Shown here piece after piece: positions 1 to 8,977 of a DNA stretch of 64,000 nucleotides; the stretch's first letter is position 1, and each line of letters starts with the position of its first letter. Under the pieces are notes generated by a model. It was not told the DNA's origin. It did no database searches and worked only from the letters and a program-made list of their open reading frames with translations. A program made the translations under genes and the position numbers. This stretch comes from an uncultured Pelagibacteraceae bacterium (GTDB lineage Bacteria > Pseudomonadota > Alphaproteobacteria > Pelagibacterales > Pelagibacteraceae): NCBI GenBank assembly GCA_902607625.1, contig CACLKR010000001.1, positions 58,903 through 122,902 on the forward strand, written 5' to 3'.

Positions 1-1
1 T

Positions 2-550
2 AATTTTTTTATAATTTTAACTTTAGACGATATTATAAACGGCAAAGCAACAAAAAAGAAAAATGACGAAGATGAAAAAAACGTTAATTTAATTCAAAGA
101 CTCAAAAATAATTATTTTCTTAATAAAATAAATTTATTTCTTAGAACAAAATCTTATACATATCTTTGGTTAAAAGGAATTGTAACAAAGCCTTCAAAAC
201 GGTATTTTTTTGAAAGTCTTGATCATTACAAAGATGAAGAAAAAATTAATTTTTTTAATACCAAAATAGGTGAAATAAAAAATTTTGAAAAATCCAAAGA
301 TATAAATATAAAATTTATAATCTTACCGTATGAATATCAAACAAGAAATTATTGTGAGTCAAAATTTCTTCTTCCACAAGAAAAAATATTAAAAGTTTTT
401 GAAAAAAGAAAAATTGATTATATAAACTTAACAAAGAACTTTTGCAATCACCCTACCCCAAAAAAATTATATTTAAATTTTGATCCTGTTCATTTATCAA
501 TAAAAGGTCATGATCTTGTATTTAAACTAATAAAAAGCGCGATTTATTAA
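2..550 (+). CDS. SGNH/GDSL-type hydrolase, C-terminal part (5' end outside window)
   Basis: An open frame enters from the left edge and stops at 548-550, giving about 182 residues with no start inside the window. Near its end it reads FDPVHLSIKGH, which matches block V of SGNH hydrolases (D-x-x-H catalytic pair followed by S-x-x-G). Blocks I-III would lie upstream, outside the window. Proteins of this kind in glycan loci often add or remove acyl groups on surface sugars. The acyltransferase-3 gene and DUF5989-like gene converge on it within 5 bp, which fits a polysaccharide modification cluster. The substrate cannot be told. Confidence 0.6.
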   Translation, partial: NFFIILTLDDIINGKATKKKNDEDEKNVNLIQRLKNNYFLNKINLFLRTKSYTYLWLKGIVTKPSKRYFFESLDHYKDEEKINFFNTKIGEIKNFEKSKDINIKFIILPYEYQTRNYCESKFLLPQEKILKVFEKRKIDYINLTKNFCNHPTPKKLYLNFDPVHLSIKGHDLVFKLIKSAIY

Positions 551-554
551 AAAA

Positions 555-695
555 CTAACTATACAAAAAAAGTATTGGATTAAATTTTCCAACCATAATC
601 AAAATAATAAATATAATAATAATAATTAATATTGATGGTAGCCAATGTTTTCGTTTGCTTAAAATATATAAAAAAAAATTTTTAAACTTATTCAT
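555..695 (-). CDS. DUF5989-like 46-aa membrane micro-protein
   Basis: A 46-residue frame runs from an ATG at 693-695 to a TAG at 555-557. The ATG overlaps the end of the acyltransferase gene by 8 bp (ATGAATAA), so translation is probably coupled. The layout is a short amphipathic N-terminus, a basic KRKHWLP turn, one membrane segment of about 16 residues rich in Ile, and a short tail FNPILFLYS. This resembles DUF5989 proteins, which have the plan 'RK-x-W-L-P, hydrophobic helix, PFIYTLF-like end' and sit beside SGNH hydrolases and sugar-modifying transferases. Family assignment rests on pattern, length and context only. The function is unknown. Confidence 0.6.
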   Translation of the reverse strand: MNKFKNFFLYILSKRKHWLPSILIIIIIFIILIMVGKFNPILFLYS

Positions 696-1698
696 CTTTA
701 TATTTTGGTCTTAATAATAAAATTGGTTTTTCGAAGTACTTAAAAATCACTGTTGATACAGTAAATAGTATACCAATATAAACAACTAAATTATTAATGA
801 GAAAATTGTTTGAAATAATCAAGAAATGCATGATAATTAAATGAAATAAATAGACAGAATATGTCTGAGTAGCCAATGTATTGCAAATATTTTTAAAAAT
901 TTCTCCTCTAATTAAAAATTCAATATTGCTAAAAGTTAATACAAGAAACATACTTAAAATTTGTGATAAAAAAATAAAATAAACTGTAAAAATTCCTGAA
1001 TTATTAAAAAAAATATTTTTATAATTTATAAATATTATAATTAAAATTGAAGTTAAGAAGATAATTATTTTTTTAAAATTAACTAATCTTGTATAATAAA
1101 AACTTAGCAAAAAACCAAAAGCAATAGAATCTAACCTTAAAAAAGTTCCTGTTCTTAAAAAATCGTTTGAAAAATTCTCATGATTTATAATTTTTACTAA
1201 TGAAAGAATAATTATAAAATAAATTGCCAATTTATAAGGTTTTATTTTGTTAAATATAATTAGGTAGATGGGAAAGATTAAGTAAAAAAATTCTTCTATT
1301 GATAATGACCATGCTACCATAAAATAATCATTGTCGACAAAGTTTGGAATTGCTTTTTGAACAAAAAATAAAAATTTGAAAAAATCAAAATTAAAATTAT
1401 TTGAAATGGCCGTATAAAATATTAAAGCCACTAGATATAGCGGAATGGTACGAAACCATCTACGCAGATAAAAAGTCTTAATATTTTTTTTCTCTTTATA
1501 AATTTTTATTAATTGATTGCTTAAAACAAAACCACTCAAAACAAAAAAAATCTCCACGAAAAGAAATGAATAATATTCAAAGTTTATGCTTTTTTGTACA
1601 AAGTAAAGATAATGGGTAATTGCAACCCCATAACCAGCTATACCTCTTAATAAATCTAAGCCATAAAATTTTCTATGATGCATATATATTCTTTCCAA
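688..1698 (-). CDS. Acyltransferase family 3 (OafA-like) membrane protein
   Basis: The 336-residue protein begins with YGLDLLRGIAGYGVAITHY, the signature N-terminus of acyltransferase-3 proteins, in which an Arg and a membrane His (here in ITHY) are essential. About ten hydrophobic helices follow, with a WSLSIEEFFYLIFP motif near residues 128-141 that is also typical. These integral inner-membrane enzymes move acetyl or other acyl groups onto O-antigen, capsule or peptidoglycan sugars. The gene overlaps the DUF5989-like gene by 8 bp and converges on an SGNH hydrolase gene, so surface-glycan acylation is likely. The sugar and acyl donor are not predictable. Confidence 0.85.
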   Translation of the reverse strand: MERIYMHHRKFYGLDLLRGIAGYGVAITHYLYFVQKSINFEYYSFLFVEIFFVLSGFVLSNQLIKIYKEKKNIKTFYLRRWFRTIPLYLVALIFYTAISNNFNFDFFKFLFFVQKAIPNFVDNDYFMVAWSLSIEEFFYLIFPIYLIIFNKIKPYKLAIYFIIILSLVKIINHENFSNDFLRTGTFLRLDSIAFGFLLSFYYTRLVNFKKIIIFLTSILIIIFINYKNIFFNNSGIFTVYFIFLSQILSMFLVLTFSNIEFLIRGEIFKNICNTLATQTYSVYLFHLIIMHFLIISNNFLINNLVVYIGILFTVSTVIFKYFEKPILLLRPKYKDE

Positions 1699-1738
1699 TC
1701 TCCACTTCTATTCAATGGAAATGAGTTTGGCTATATAT

Positions 1739-3556
1739 CTATTCAACGGTTACGGACTTTGCCAAATTTCTAGGTTTATCGATATCATAATTTTTAAGTG
1801 AAGCTACATGATATGCTAACAGTTGTAGTGGAATTGTCATAAGAAATGGTGTTAAACAATCTTCCGTCTTTGGTATCTCTAAAGTAAATCTTACATTCTC
1901 ACTAATGACGTTATTAGTTTCATTTGATATCAATAGTACTTTACCACCCCTCGCTATTACCTCCTGCATATTTGAAATCGTTTTTTCAAAGTATCTATCT
2001 TTTGGAGCTAAAATTACAACTGGCAAACCTTCTTCAATCAATGCAAGTGGTCCATGTTTCATTTCTCCGGCAGGATATCCTTCTGCATGAAGATAGGATA
2101 ACTCTTTAAGTTTCAATGCGCCCTCTAAAGCTATTGGAAAAGACAAACCGCGACCTAAAAACATTGCTCCTTTTGATTCTAAAAAATCTTTTGCAATAAT
2201 TTGAATTTTATCCTGACATTTTAGGGTTCTACTTATTAAATCAGGTAACTTCTTAAGTTCAGTTATTTTTTTGCTATAGTCTGATTTGGATATTTCTTTT
2301 CTAACTTCTGAAATTTTTATAGCAAGAATATAAAGTACTAACATTTGACCAATAAATGCCTTTGTAGAAGCAACACCTATTTCGGGCCCAGCATGAATGG
2401 GCAACACAAAATCTGATGCTCTAGCTATCGAGCTCTCAACCATATTTACAATAGAACAAGTTTTTGCATTATTTTTTTTACACAAGTCAAGTGCAGCAAA
2501 TGTATCTGCAGTTTCGCCTGATTGAGACACAAAAATATATAAACTTTTTTTATTAAATTTAAGTTTTCTGTATCGAAATTCTGAAGCTATATCAACTTCA
2601 ATTGAAATACTTGTAAGTTCCTCCAACCAATATTTTGCTATAACACAAGAATGATATGCTGTACCGCAACCTATTAAAAATATTTTTTCGATTTCTTCGG
2701 GTTTAATAGAAAAATTATACAAATTTATATCCTGTCTCAGATGATCAACATATTCATTAATACAAGTTTTAGCAGTCATATCTTGTTCATTAATTTCTTT
2801 GGACATAAAATCTTTATAGTCTCCTTTTTCAGCATTATGCTTATCATCAGAAAGTGTTAAAATTTCTTTATTTATCTTTTTATTTTTTGAATTATAAAAT
2901 TCAATCTTACTGTTTGATAAAATACATATATCTCCATCATCCAAATAAGTAATTTTATTAGTCATAGATTTAAGTGCATAAGAATCTGAACCTAGATAAT
3001 TTTCTTCATGACCATATCCAACAGCTAGGGGGCTGCCTCTTCTTGCTCCTACTATAACATTATTATATTTTTTAAAAATAATGCCAAGAGCAAAACTACC
3101 ATTAAGTTTTTTTAAAGTTTTATTAATTGCATCTATCAAATCATATTTCCTTAAAAGATCCGTTAGTGTAAAAGTAATAACCTCGGTGTCAGTTTGTGAT
3201 TTAAATTTGTATCCCTTATTTTCTAAATCTTTTTTTAATTCATTGGAATTTTCAATAATTCCATTATGAACAACAGAAACTTCTTCCGATGAATGAGGGT
3301 GAGCATTAACCTGGCTTGGAACTCCATGAGTGGCCCATCTAACGTGACCAATACCTAAAGGTCCATTTGAAGGGCTCTTGAATAAAATTTTTTCTAGATT
3401 ATCAACTCTTCCTGTACATTTTTTTTCATCTATATCGCCATTTACAATTGTAGCAATGCCAGCTGAATCGTAGCCTCTATACTCTAATTTTTTTAGTGAT
3501 TGAATTATATTTGATGTAACAGATTTATTACTTACTATTCCTATTATTCCACACAT
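1739..3556 (-). CDS. glmS: Glutamine--fructose-6-phosphate aminotransferase (isomerizing)
   Basis: This is a full-length 605-residue GlmS. It starts MCGIIGIV, so Cys2 (after Met removal, Cys1) is the glutaminase nucleophile. The class II amidotransferase domain contains YRGYDSAG, GHVRWATHG and HNGIIEN. Two SIS domains follow (FLIGCGTAYHS, SQSGETADT, STKAF), and the protein ends in the conserved DKPRNLAKSVTVE, whose Lys forms the fructose-6-phosphate adduct. It makes glucosamine-6-phosphate for UDP-GlcNAc in the cytosol. Its start touches the stop of the GlmU-domain gene upstream (shared base at 3556), so the two form an operon. No glmS ribozyme is visible. Confidence 0.97.
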   Translation of the reverse strand: MCGIIGIVSNKSVTSNIIQSLKKLEYRGYDSAGIATIVNGDIDEKKCTGRVDNLEKILFKSPSNGPLGIGHVRWATHGVPSQVNAHPHSSEEVSVVHNGIIENSNELKKDLENKGYKFKSQTDTEVITFTLTDLLRKYDLIDAINKTLKKLNGSFALGIIFKKYNNVIVGARRGSPLAVGYGHEENYLGSDSYALKSMTNKITYLDDGDICILSNSKIEFYNSKNKKINKEILTLSDDKHNAEKGDYKDFMSKEINEQDMTAKTCINEYVDHLRQDINLYNFSIKPEEIEKIFLIGCGTAYHSCVIAKYWLEELTSISIEVDIASEFRYRKLKFNKKSLYIFVSQSGETADTFAALDLCKKNNAKTCSIVNMVESSIARASDFVLPIHAGPEIGVASTKAFIGQMLVLYILAIKISEVRKEISKSDYSKKITELKKLPDLISRTLKCQDKIQIIAKDFLESKGAMFLGRGLSFPIALEGALKLKELSYLHAEGYPAGEMKHGPLALIEEGLPVVILAPKDRYFEKTISNMQEVIARGGKVLLISNETNNVISENVRFTLEIPKTEDCLTPFLMTIPLQLLAYHVASLKNYDIDKPRNLAKSVTVE

Positions 3557-4194
3557 TATTTTCTCTTATAATTTTTAATTTCCACTTGATTGGCTCTTGT
3601 TAATGATAAAGATTTATCTTTTACATTCTTGCTCAAAGTTGAACCTGCTCCAACTACAGCTCTTTTTCCAATTTTAATTGGTGCAATTAATGATGTGTTT
3701 GATCCTATAAATGCCCCATCTAAAATTTTTGTTTTATTTTTCTTTTTACCATCATAATTACAAGTAATAGTACCAGCTCCAATATTAACATTTTTACCAA
3801 TTGTTGTATCACCAACATAAGATAAATGATTAATTTTTGAATTTTCTCCAACTTTACTTTTCTTAACCTCCACAAAATTGCCAACCCTTGAACCTTTAGA
3901 TAGAAAAGACCCTGGTCTAATTCTTGAAAAAGGACCCACATTTACATTTGATTCCAAGGTAGCGTTCTCAATATAAGTAAATGGTAAAATTTCAACATCG
4001 TTTCCAATTTTTGTTTTTTTTCCAATTACAACATACTGATTAATAATGACATTTTTTCCAAATTTTGTATCATCAGATAAAAAAACGGTTTCTGGAGACT
4101 TTAACGTAACACCCATTTTCATTGCCTGGTTACGCAATTTTTCTTGCCTATATTTCTCTACTAAGGCTATTTTCTTTTTGCTAGTTGATGTCAT
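3556..4194 (-). CDS. Stand-alone GlmU C-terminal (glucosamine-1-phosphate acetyltransferase) domain protein
   Basis: The 212 residues form a left-handed beta-helix of hexapeptide repeats. They carry GlmU acetyltransferase hallmarks: RIRPG (about residues 90-94), VEVKKS, HLSYVGD, NIGAGTITCNYDG, FIGSNTSLIAP and a closing VGAGST. Bifunctional GlmU is about 450 residues, with an N-terminal uridylyltransferase domain marked by LAAGxGxRM. That domain is absent here: only about 25 helical residues precede the helix. The protein probably acetylates glucosamine-1-phosphate just after GlmS in the pathway, and another gene must supply uridylyltransferase. The shared base with the glmS start supports joint expression. 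Another sugar-amine acetyltransferase role is less likely given how closely the motifs match. Confidence 0.75.
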   Translation of the reverse strand: MTSTSKKKIALVEKYRQEKLRNQAMKMGVTLKSPETVFLSDDTKFGKNVIINQYVVIGKKTKIGNDVEILPFTYIENATLESNVNVGPFSRIRPGSFLSKGSRVGNFVEVKKSKVGENSKINHLSYVGDTTIGKNVNIGAGTITCNYDGKKKNKTKILDGAFIGSNTSLIAPIKIGKRAVVGAGSTLSKNVKDKSLSLTRANQVEIKNYKRK

Positions 4195-4266
4195 TAAGAT
4201 TTCTCTTTACATTAATATACACTTTGAAATAACTCACAAAATATTTCTTTATACTACTTATATAAA

Positions 4267-4959
4267 ATGAGTCAAAAATTTACTGTTTTATTTGATCTAG
4301 ACGGAACTTTAATCGACACAGCGCCAGATTTGATGCTTGCACATAATCACGTGATGAAAAAATTTGGTTACGAAGAAAGAGAACTGTCAGATATAAAAAA
4401 ACTAGCCGGAGGAGGATCAAAAAAAATGCTCCGAAAATCAATACATGAAATTGCTGAATTAAGCGGAAAAATAAAAAAAACGGATGAAACAATAGAAGAA
4501 GAGATGACAAAAGAATTCATAAATTTCTATAGCAAAAATATAAATAAGGAGAGTAAATTAATAACTGGTTCTTTAGAATTTTTAAACTGGTGTAAAAATA
4601 ATTCTATCTCCATGGCCGTTTGTACAAATAAGCAGGAACATTTATCAATAGATCTTTTAAAAAAGATAAAGATTTATCATTTTTTTGACTATGTAGCTGG
4701 TGGTAATACTTTTAATCATAATAAACCAAATCCTAGACATCTAACCGATACAATTGAAATAATTGGAGGAAACATAAAAAAAACTATCATGATTGGTGAT
4801 AGTGAAACAGATTCTGGAGCGGCCCAAGGTGCCAATATACCTTTTGTATTAATTGAAGGAGGATATACAGAAAAAAAAATAAACCAAATATACCATGATC
4901 ACTTAGTAAAAAATTTTATAGGTTTAGAAAAAATTATTGAAAAATATCTAAATGATTGA
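4267..4959 (+). CDS. gph: HAD-family phosphatase, phosphoglycolate phosphatase-like
   Basis: The 230-residue HAD hydrolase has all four motifs: DLDGT (nucleophile Asp10, acid Asp12), a Thr/Asn motif II in VCTNK, a Lys in KPNPRHL and MIGDSETD. The helical cap between motif I and II is of the Gph type. Phosphoglycolate phosphatase hydrolyses 2-phosphoglycolate formed during DNA repair or by oxygenation. The gene starts 72 bp from the divergent GlmU-domain gene and overlaps the LysE-type gene by 8 bp. The subfamily is likely but other small phosphate esters are possible. Confidence 0.7.
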   Translation: MSQKFTVLFDLDGTLIDTAPDLMLAHNHVMKKFGYEERELSDIKKLAGGGSKKMLRKSIHEIAELSGKIKKTDETIEEEMTKEFINFYSKNINKESKLITGSLEFLNWCKNNSISMAVCTNKQEHLSIDLLKKIKIYHFFDYVAGGNTFNHNKPNPRHLTDTIEIIGGNIKKTIMIGDSETDSGAAQGANIPFVLIEGGYTEKKINQIYHDHLVKNFIGLEKIIEKYLND

Positions 4960-5551
4960 ATTCAAACTTTTTTTTGCTCTTATAAGTTACTATTTTGTCA
5001 TGTTCGCAACACCTGGTCCGAATAACGCAATGCTAACTGCATCTGGAATTAAATTTGGTTTTAAGAGAACTCTACCTCATATGTTTGGCATTCCTTTTGG
5101 CCATGTAATTCAAATAACCTTGGTTTGTTTTGGTTTGGGAGCTTTATTTCAAAAATTTCCAGTTATTCAATTTTATCTTAAGTGGCTCTGTTTTTTTTAT
5201 CTACTGTATCTTGGGTGGAAAATTCTTGGATCTTTATCAGATAGTAATAAAGAAACTGGCAGACCTCTAAAATTTTACGAAGCAGCTCTTTTCCAATTTA
5301 TCAATCCTAAAGCTTGGGTAGTAGCTTTAACGGCAGCAACTGCTTTTTTTCCTAACGGAGAAAATTTTATCATCGCTACAATGTTTGTTGCTGGAACCGC
5401 TCCATTTGTTTGCATTCCTTCTATTTGTATATGGGTTCTTTTTGGCTCCTCAATTAAATTAATAATCAAAAATACAAAAATTAAAAAGATCATAGAATAT
5501 TTATTAGCTGTATTATTGCTAATAACAGCTGTTATAATCGTGATTGATTAA
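4952..5551 (+). CDS. LysE/RhtB-family exporter
   Basis: The 199-residue protein has six predicted membrane segments and the LysE-family N-terminal signature MFATPGPNNAMLTASGIKFG at residues 17-36. A central FQFINPKAWVVAL motif is also typical. LysE/RhtB proteins export amino acids or related small molecules across the inner membrane. Its start lies inside the 3' end of the phosphatase gene (8-bp overlap), so it is probably co-transcribed with it and perhaps with prpB, 11 bp downstream. The substrate is unknown. Confidence 0.8.
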   Translation: MIEFKLFFALISYYFVMFATPGPNNAMLTASGIKFGFKRTLPHMFGIPFGHVIQITLVCFGLGALFQKFPVIQFYLKWLCFFYLLYLGWKILGSLSDSNKETGRPLKFYEAALFQFINPKAWVVALTAATAFFPNGENFIIATMFVAGTAPFVCIPSICIWVLFGSSIKLIIKNTKIKKIIEYLLAVLLLITAVIIVID

Positions 5552-5562
5552 CAATTTATGGT

Positions 5563-6459
5563 ATGCACTTTACAAAGAAAAATCCTTCTGAAAAACGAAT
5601 TGAATTAAAAAATAAATTAAAGAAACAAAAAATTTTAAGATTTCCTGGAGCTTACAATCCTTTAACAGCAAAATTAATTACAGAAATTGGATTTGATGGT
5701 ACCTATATATCTGGTGCTGTTATGGCTAACGATTTGGGTATTCCCGATATCGGTCTAACCACCTTAAAGGAAGTAAGTTACAGAGCAAATCAAATATCAA
5801 GGGTAACTGATCTTCCCTCAATAGTTGATGCTGATACTGGTTTTGGTGATTGTAAAAAAACTATAGAAACTTTTGAACAGCTTGGTCTTTCAGGTTGTCA
5901 TGTTGAAGATCAAATTGACGAAAAAAGGTGTGGTCACTTAGACAATAAGGAAATTATTCCTTTAGGTAAAATGGTCAATAAAATTAAAACTGCAATAAAT
6001 GCCAGAAAAGATAAAAACTTTTTAATTATAGCAAGAACAGATGCTAATTCTGTCGAAGGAATAACAAAAACTATAGAAAGAGTTAAGGCTTATGAAAATG
6101 CAGGCGCTGATATGATATTCCCCGAAGCTATGAAAGATGAAAAAGAATTTGAAAAAATTAGAAAAAACTCAAATGTATATTTGCTTGCTAACATGACTGA
6201 ATTTGGAAAAACTAAGCTTTTGTCTTCAAAAGAATTAGAAAATTTGGGTTACAGTATTGTGATATATCCAGTTACAACGCAAAGATTAGCAATGAAAAGT
6301 GTTGAGGATGGCTTAGATGTTGTTATGAAAGATGGACATCAAAACAACATTATAGATAAAATGCAAACACGCAAAAGATTATATGAACTGGTAGAATATG
6401 AAAAATATAATACTACAGATAAAAAAATTACTGATTTTAAAACGGATGGACATGAGTAA
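5563..6459 (+). CDS. prpB: 2-Methylisocitrate lyase family enzyme
   Basis: The 298-residue TIM-barrel enzyme belongs to the isocitrate lyase/PEP mutase superfamily. Metal-binding aspartates occur in VDADTGFG (Asp89, Asp91), and the lyase loop KRCGH has its catalytic Cys at residue 123, which marks a C-C lyase rather than a mutase. It would split 2-methylisocitrate into pyruvate and succinate in the methylcitrate cycle for propionyl-CoA. prpC follows after 3 bp. A dedicated 2-methylcitrate dehydratase gene (prpD) is not in the window, so an aconitase elsewhere would have to serve. Confidence 0.85.
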   Translation: MHFTKKNPSEKRIELKNKLKKQKILRFPGAYNPLTAKLITEIGFDGTYISGAVMANDLGIPDIGLTTLKEVSYRANQISRVTDLPSIVDADTGFGDCKKTIETFEQLGLSGCHVEDQIDEKRCGHLDNKEIIPLGKMVNKIKTAINARKDKNFLIIARTDANSVEGITKTIERVKAYENAGADMIFPEAMKDEKEFEKIRKNSNVYLLANMTEFGKTKLLSSKELENLGYSIVIYPVTTQRLAMKSVEDGLDVVMKDGHQNNIIDKMQTRKRLYELVEYEKYNTTDKKITDFKTDGHE

Positions 6460-6462
6460 CTT

Positions 6463-7587
6463 ATGAATGATGATATAAAAAAGGGATTATTAGGAATTGT
6501 TGTTGATGAAACAACGATCTCCCAAGTAATGCCTGATATAAATTCTCTAACTTACAGAGGTTATGCTGTTCAAGAACTCTGTGAAAAGTGTATTTTTGAA
6601 GAAGTGGCTTATCTAGTTTTGAATGGAGAGCTACCAAACAAAGTACAGCTTAAGAAATTTAAAAAACAACTAGAAGAAAACAGAAATATTACAATCAATT
6701 TGAGAGAAATTATTAAACACATGCCAAAGAGATCACATCCTATGGATGTTGCAAGAACAATTGTTAGTGTTTTGGGTTTAGAAGATAAAGAAACAAGCAA
6801 TAATTCTCCTGAAGCAAATATGAGAAAAGCAATAAGGATTTTCGCGAAAACTCCAACCGGTATAGCAGCCTTTTTTAGAGCTAGAAAAGGCAAAAATGTA
6901 ATACCACCAAAGAAAAGATTGTCCTTTTCTGAAAACTTTTTTTATATGTGTTTTGGTAAAGTTCCTAATGAAGAAATCGTAAAAGCTTTCGATGTTTCTC
7001 TTATATTATATGCTGAACATAGCTTTAACGTATCTACTTTTACAGCTAGAACAATAACAAGTAGTTTATCTGATATTCACGGAGCTATTACCGGAGCCAT
7101 TGCAAGTTTGAAAGGCCCACTTCATGGGGGAGCAAATGAAGAAGTTATGCATATGCTTAAAAAGATTAAAAAACCTGAAAATGCTGAGAAATGGATTTTA
7201 GATTCCTTAGAAAAGAAAAAACTTATTATGGGATTTGGTCATAGGGTTTACAGTAAAGGGGATTCAAGAGTTCCTACCATGAAAAAGTATTATTTGAAGG
7301 TTGCAGAACTACTTAAAGAAAAAAAATTACCTAAGATTAGTCAAATTATTGAAGATATAATGTTGGAGAAAAAAAATATTCATCCAAATGTAGATTATCC
7401 AACTGGCCCGACATACTATTTAATGGGTTTTGATACTGATTTTTTTACACCAATATTTGTTATCTCTAGAATAACAGGTTGGTCTGCACATATAATAGAA
7501 CAACATGCAGCTAACAAATTAATTAGGCCTTTATCTAAATACAGTGGAGAGAAGCACCGTAAAGTAATGCTTCTCAACCAAAGATAA
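6463..7587 (+). CDS. prpC: Citrate synthase family, probable 2-methylcitrate synthase
   Basis: The 374-residue protein has the citrate synthase fold with conserved histidine regions HGGANEEVM and GFGHRVYSKGDSRVP, and the late Asp in MGFDTDFFTPIFVISR. Its length, near 370, fits the short 2-methylcitrate/citrate synthase group (type II citrate synthases are about 430). Three bases separate it from prpB, so propionyl-CoA plus oxaloacetate to 2-methylcitrate is the likely reaction. Ordinary citrate synthase activity cannot be excluded from sequence. Confidence 0.82.
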   Translation: MNDDIKKGLLGIVVDETTISQVMPDINSLTYRGYAVQELCEKCIFEEVAYLVLNGELPNKVQLKKFKKQLEENRNITINLREIIKHMPKRSHPMDVARTIVSVLGLEDKETSNNSPEANMRKAIRIFAKTPTGIAAFFRARKGKNVIPPKKRLSFSENFFYMCFGKVPNEEIVKAFDVSLILYAEHSFNVSTFTARTITSSLSDIHGAITGAIASLKGPLHGGANEEVMHMLKKIKKPENAEKWILDSLEKKKLIMGFGHRVYSKGDSRVPTMKKYYLKVAELLKEKKLPKISQIIEDIMLEKKNIHPNVDYPTGPTYYLMGFDTDFFTPIFVISRITGWSAHIIEQHAANKLIRPLSKYSGEKHRKVMLLNQR

Positions 7588-7589
7588 AA

Positions 7590-7913
7590 TTATTTTCCTG
7601 GACCTTTATATGCTTTCGCGATTTTTGCAGCGTTTTCTGCAACGTCATTAATGTTTATTGCTTCACAAACTGCAATATCGCAAAGAGCACCGCTAGCTTC
7701 TGTTGCCATTTTAACACCGGCACCTTGTGCAAAAGTTCCTTCGAATACTGCTAAAAAATCATAAGGTCCTCTTAAACCAGTATATGAAACTAATTTAGCT
7801 CCAACAGCTTCAGCTGCAGTTCGAGCCGCTTGTGCTCTGTCTGATTTTGGATCTTTGCAAAAACCTTGATATCCTTGAGCAGTATATTTACCCAACGCAT
7901 AAAATGTTGCCAT
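7590..7913 (-). CDS. GYD-domain protein
   Basis: The 107-residue protein begins MATFYALGKYTAQGYQGF and contains the core GLRGPYDFLAVFEG, which is the GYD domain (small alpha/beta ferredoxin-like fold, function unknown). An in-frame ATG lies five codons upstream, but the stretch GGAGAT between the two fits a ribosome site for the inner ATG at 7911-7913, so I chose that start. It stops 2 bp after the convergent prpC stop. GYD proteins are common stand-alone cytosolic proteins. No partner is suggested by context. Confidence 0.75.
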   Translation of the reverse strand: MATFYALGKYTAQGYQGFCKDPKSDRAQAARTAAEAVGAKLVSYTGLRGPYDFLAVFEGTFAQGAGVKMATEASGALCDIAVCEAININDVAENAAKIAKAYKGPGK

Positions 7914-7972
7914 AACATCTCCTTCCAAGAAATTAGTTTACTAACAGATATCTATTTAAGGAAGTGAATATT

Positions 7973-8977
7973 TTATGAAAACGCTTCTGCCCAAGTACCT
8001 TTTGTTGAAGCTTTAGAATATTCTGTGGCTCTACCTTCAAAGAAATTCATGTGCTCAACTGCATTCAACATTGTGTCCAACCAAGTTAAAGGATTTTTAT
8101 TTACTTTGTAAATTGGTTCTAGTCCAAGTTGAACTAATCTTCTGTTGCCTATCCAACGAATGTATTGTTTAACTTGATCAGCTGTAAGGCCTTCTATCGG
8201 TCCCATCTCAAATGCTAAATTTATAAAAGCATCTTCGTGTGAAATGATTGTTCTACACGATTCATAAATTTCTTTTTTAAGCTTCTCTGTCCAAATATCA
8301 GGATTCTCATCAATAAAAGTTTTAAATAATTTGATCATTGAATTGCAGTGCAAAGTTTCATCTCTAACAGACCAAGTTACAATTTGGCCCATACCTTTCA
8401 TTTTGTTTTGTCGTGGAAAATTTAATAGAATTGCAAAGCTAGCAAATAATTGTAGACCTTCTGTAAAAGCACTGAAGACAGCAATGGTTTTTGCAATATC
8501 ATGGTTTGATTTCACATCAAAACCTTGCATGTAATCATACTTGTCCTTCATTTCCTTATACTTTAAAAAAGCTGAATATTCTGATTCTGGCATTCCTATG
8601 GTGTCCAATAGATGAGAATAAGCTGCTATATGAACGCTTTCCATGGAAGCAAATGCTGACATCATCATTAGTGTTTCTGTAGGTTTAAATACATTCATAT
8701 AATGTCTTATGTAGCAGTTACTAACTTCAACATCTGCCTGAGTAAAAAATCTAAATATTTGGGTTAATAAATTTTTTTCTGCTGGATTTAAATTTTTCTG
8801 CCAATCTCTAACATCATCACCTAAAGGAACTTCTTCTGGAAGCCAATGAATCCTCTGTTGTGTTAACCAGGCATCATAGCACCAAGGATATCTAAAGGGT
8901 TTATAAATCGGATTACCAACTAATAAACCCGATTTTTTTTGGGTTTCCTTATTTTTTTTTAACTTTATTACTGGCAT
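7973..8977 (-). CDS. nrdB: Class I ribonucleotide reductase, beta (radical-generating) subunit
   Basis: The NrdB four-helix protein carries the full di-iron set: Asp82 in TQADVEV, Glu113 and His116 in MESVHIAAY, then a Glu in FTEGLQLF, and Glu/His in RDETLHC. The radical Tyr is present at position 120, so it looks like a classical tyrosyl-radical enzyme. Two starts are possible. The inner ATG at 8975-8977 is preferred because GAAGA lies 9 nt before it; the outer one would add three residues. Either way the gene overlaps the end of nrdA, so subunits are coupled. It supplies dNTPs in the cytosol. Confidence 0.93.
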   Translation of the reverse strand: MPVIKLKKNKETQKKSGLLVGNPIYKPFRYPWCYDAWLTQQRIHWLPEEVPLGDDVRDWQKNLNPAEKNLLTQIFRFFTQADVEVSNCYIRHYMNVFKPTETLMMMSAFASMESVHIAAYSHLLDTIGMPESEYSAFLKYKEMKDKYDYMQGFDVKSNHDIAKTIAVFSAFTEGLQLFASFAILLNFPRQNKMKGMGQIVTWSVRDETLHCNSMIKLFKTFIDENPDIWTEKLKKEIYESCRTIISHEDAFINLAFEMGPIEGLTADQVKQYIRWIGNRRLVQLGLEPIYKVNKNPLTWLDTMLNAVEHMNFFEGRATEYSKASTKGTWAEAFS

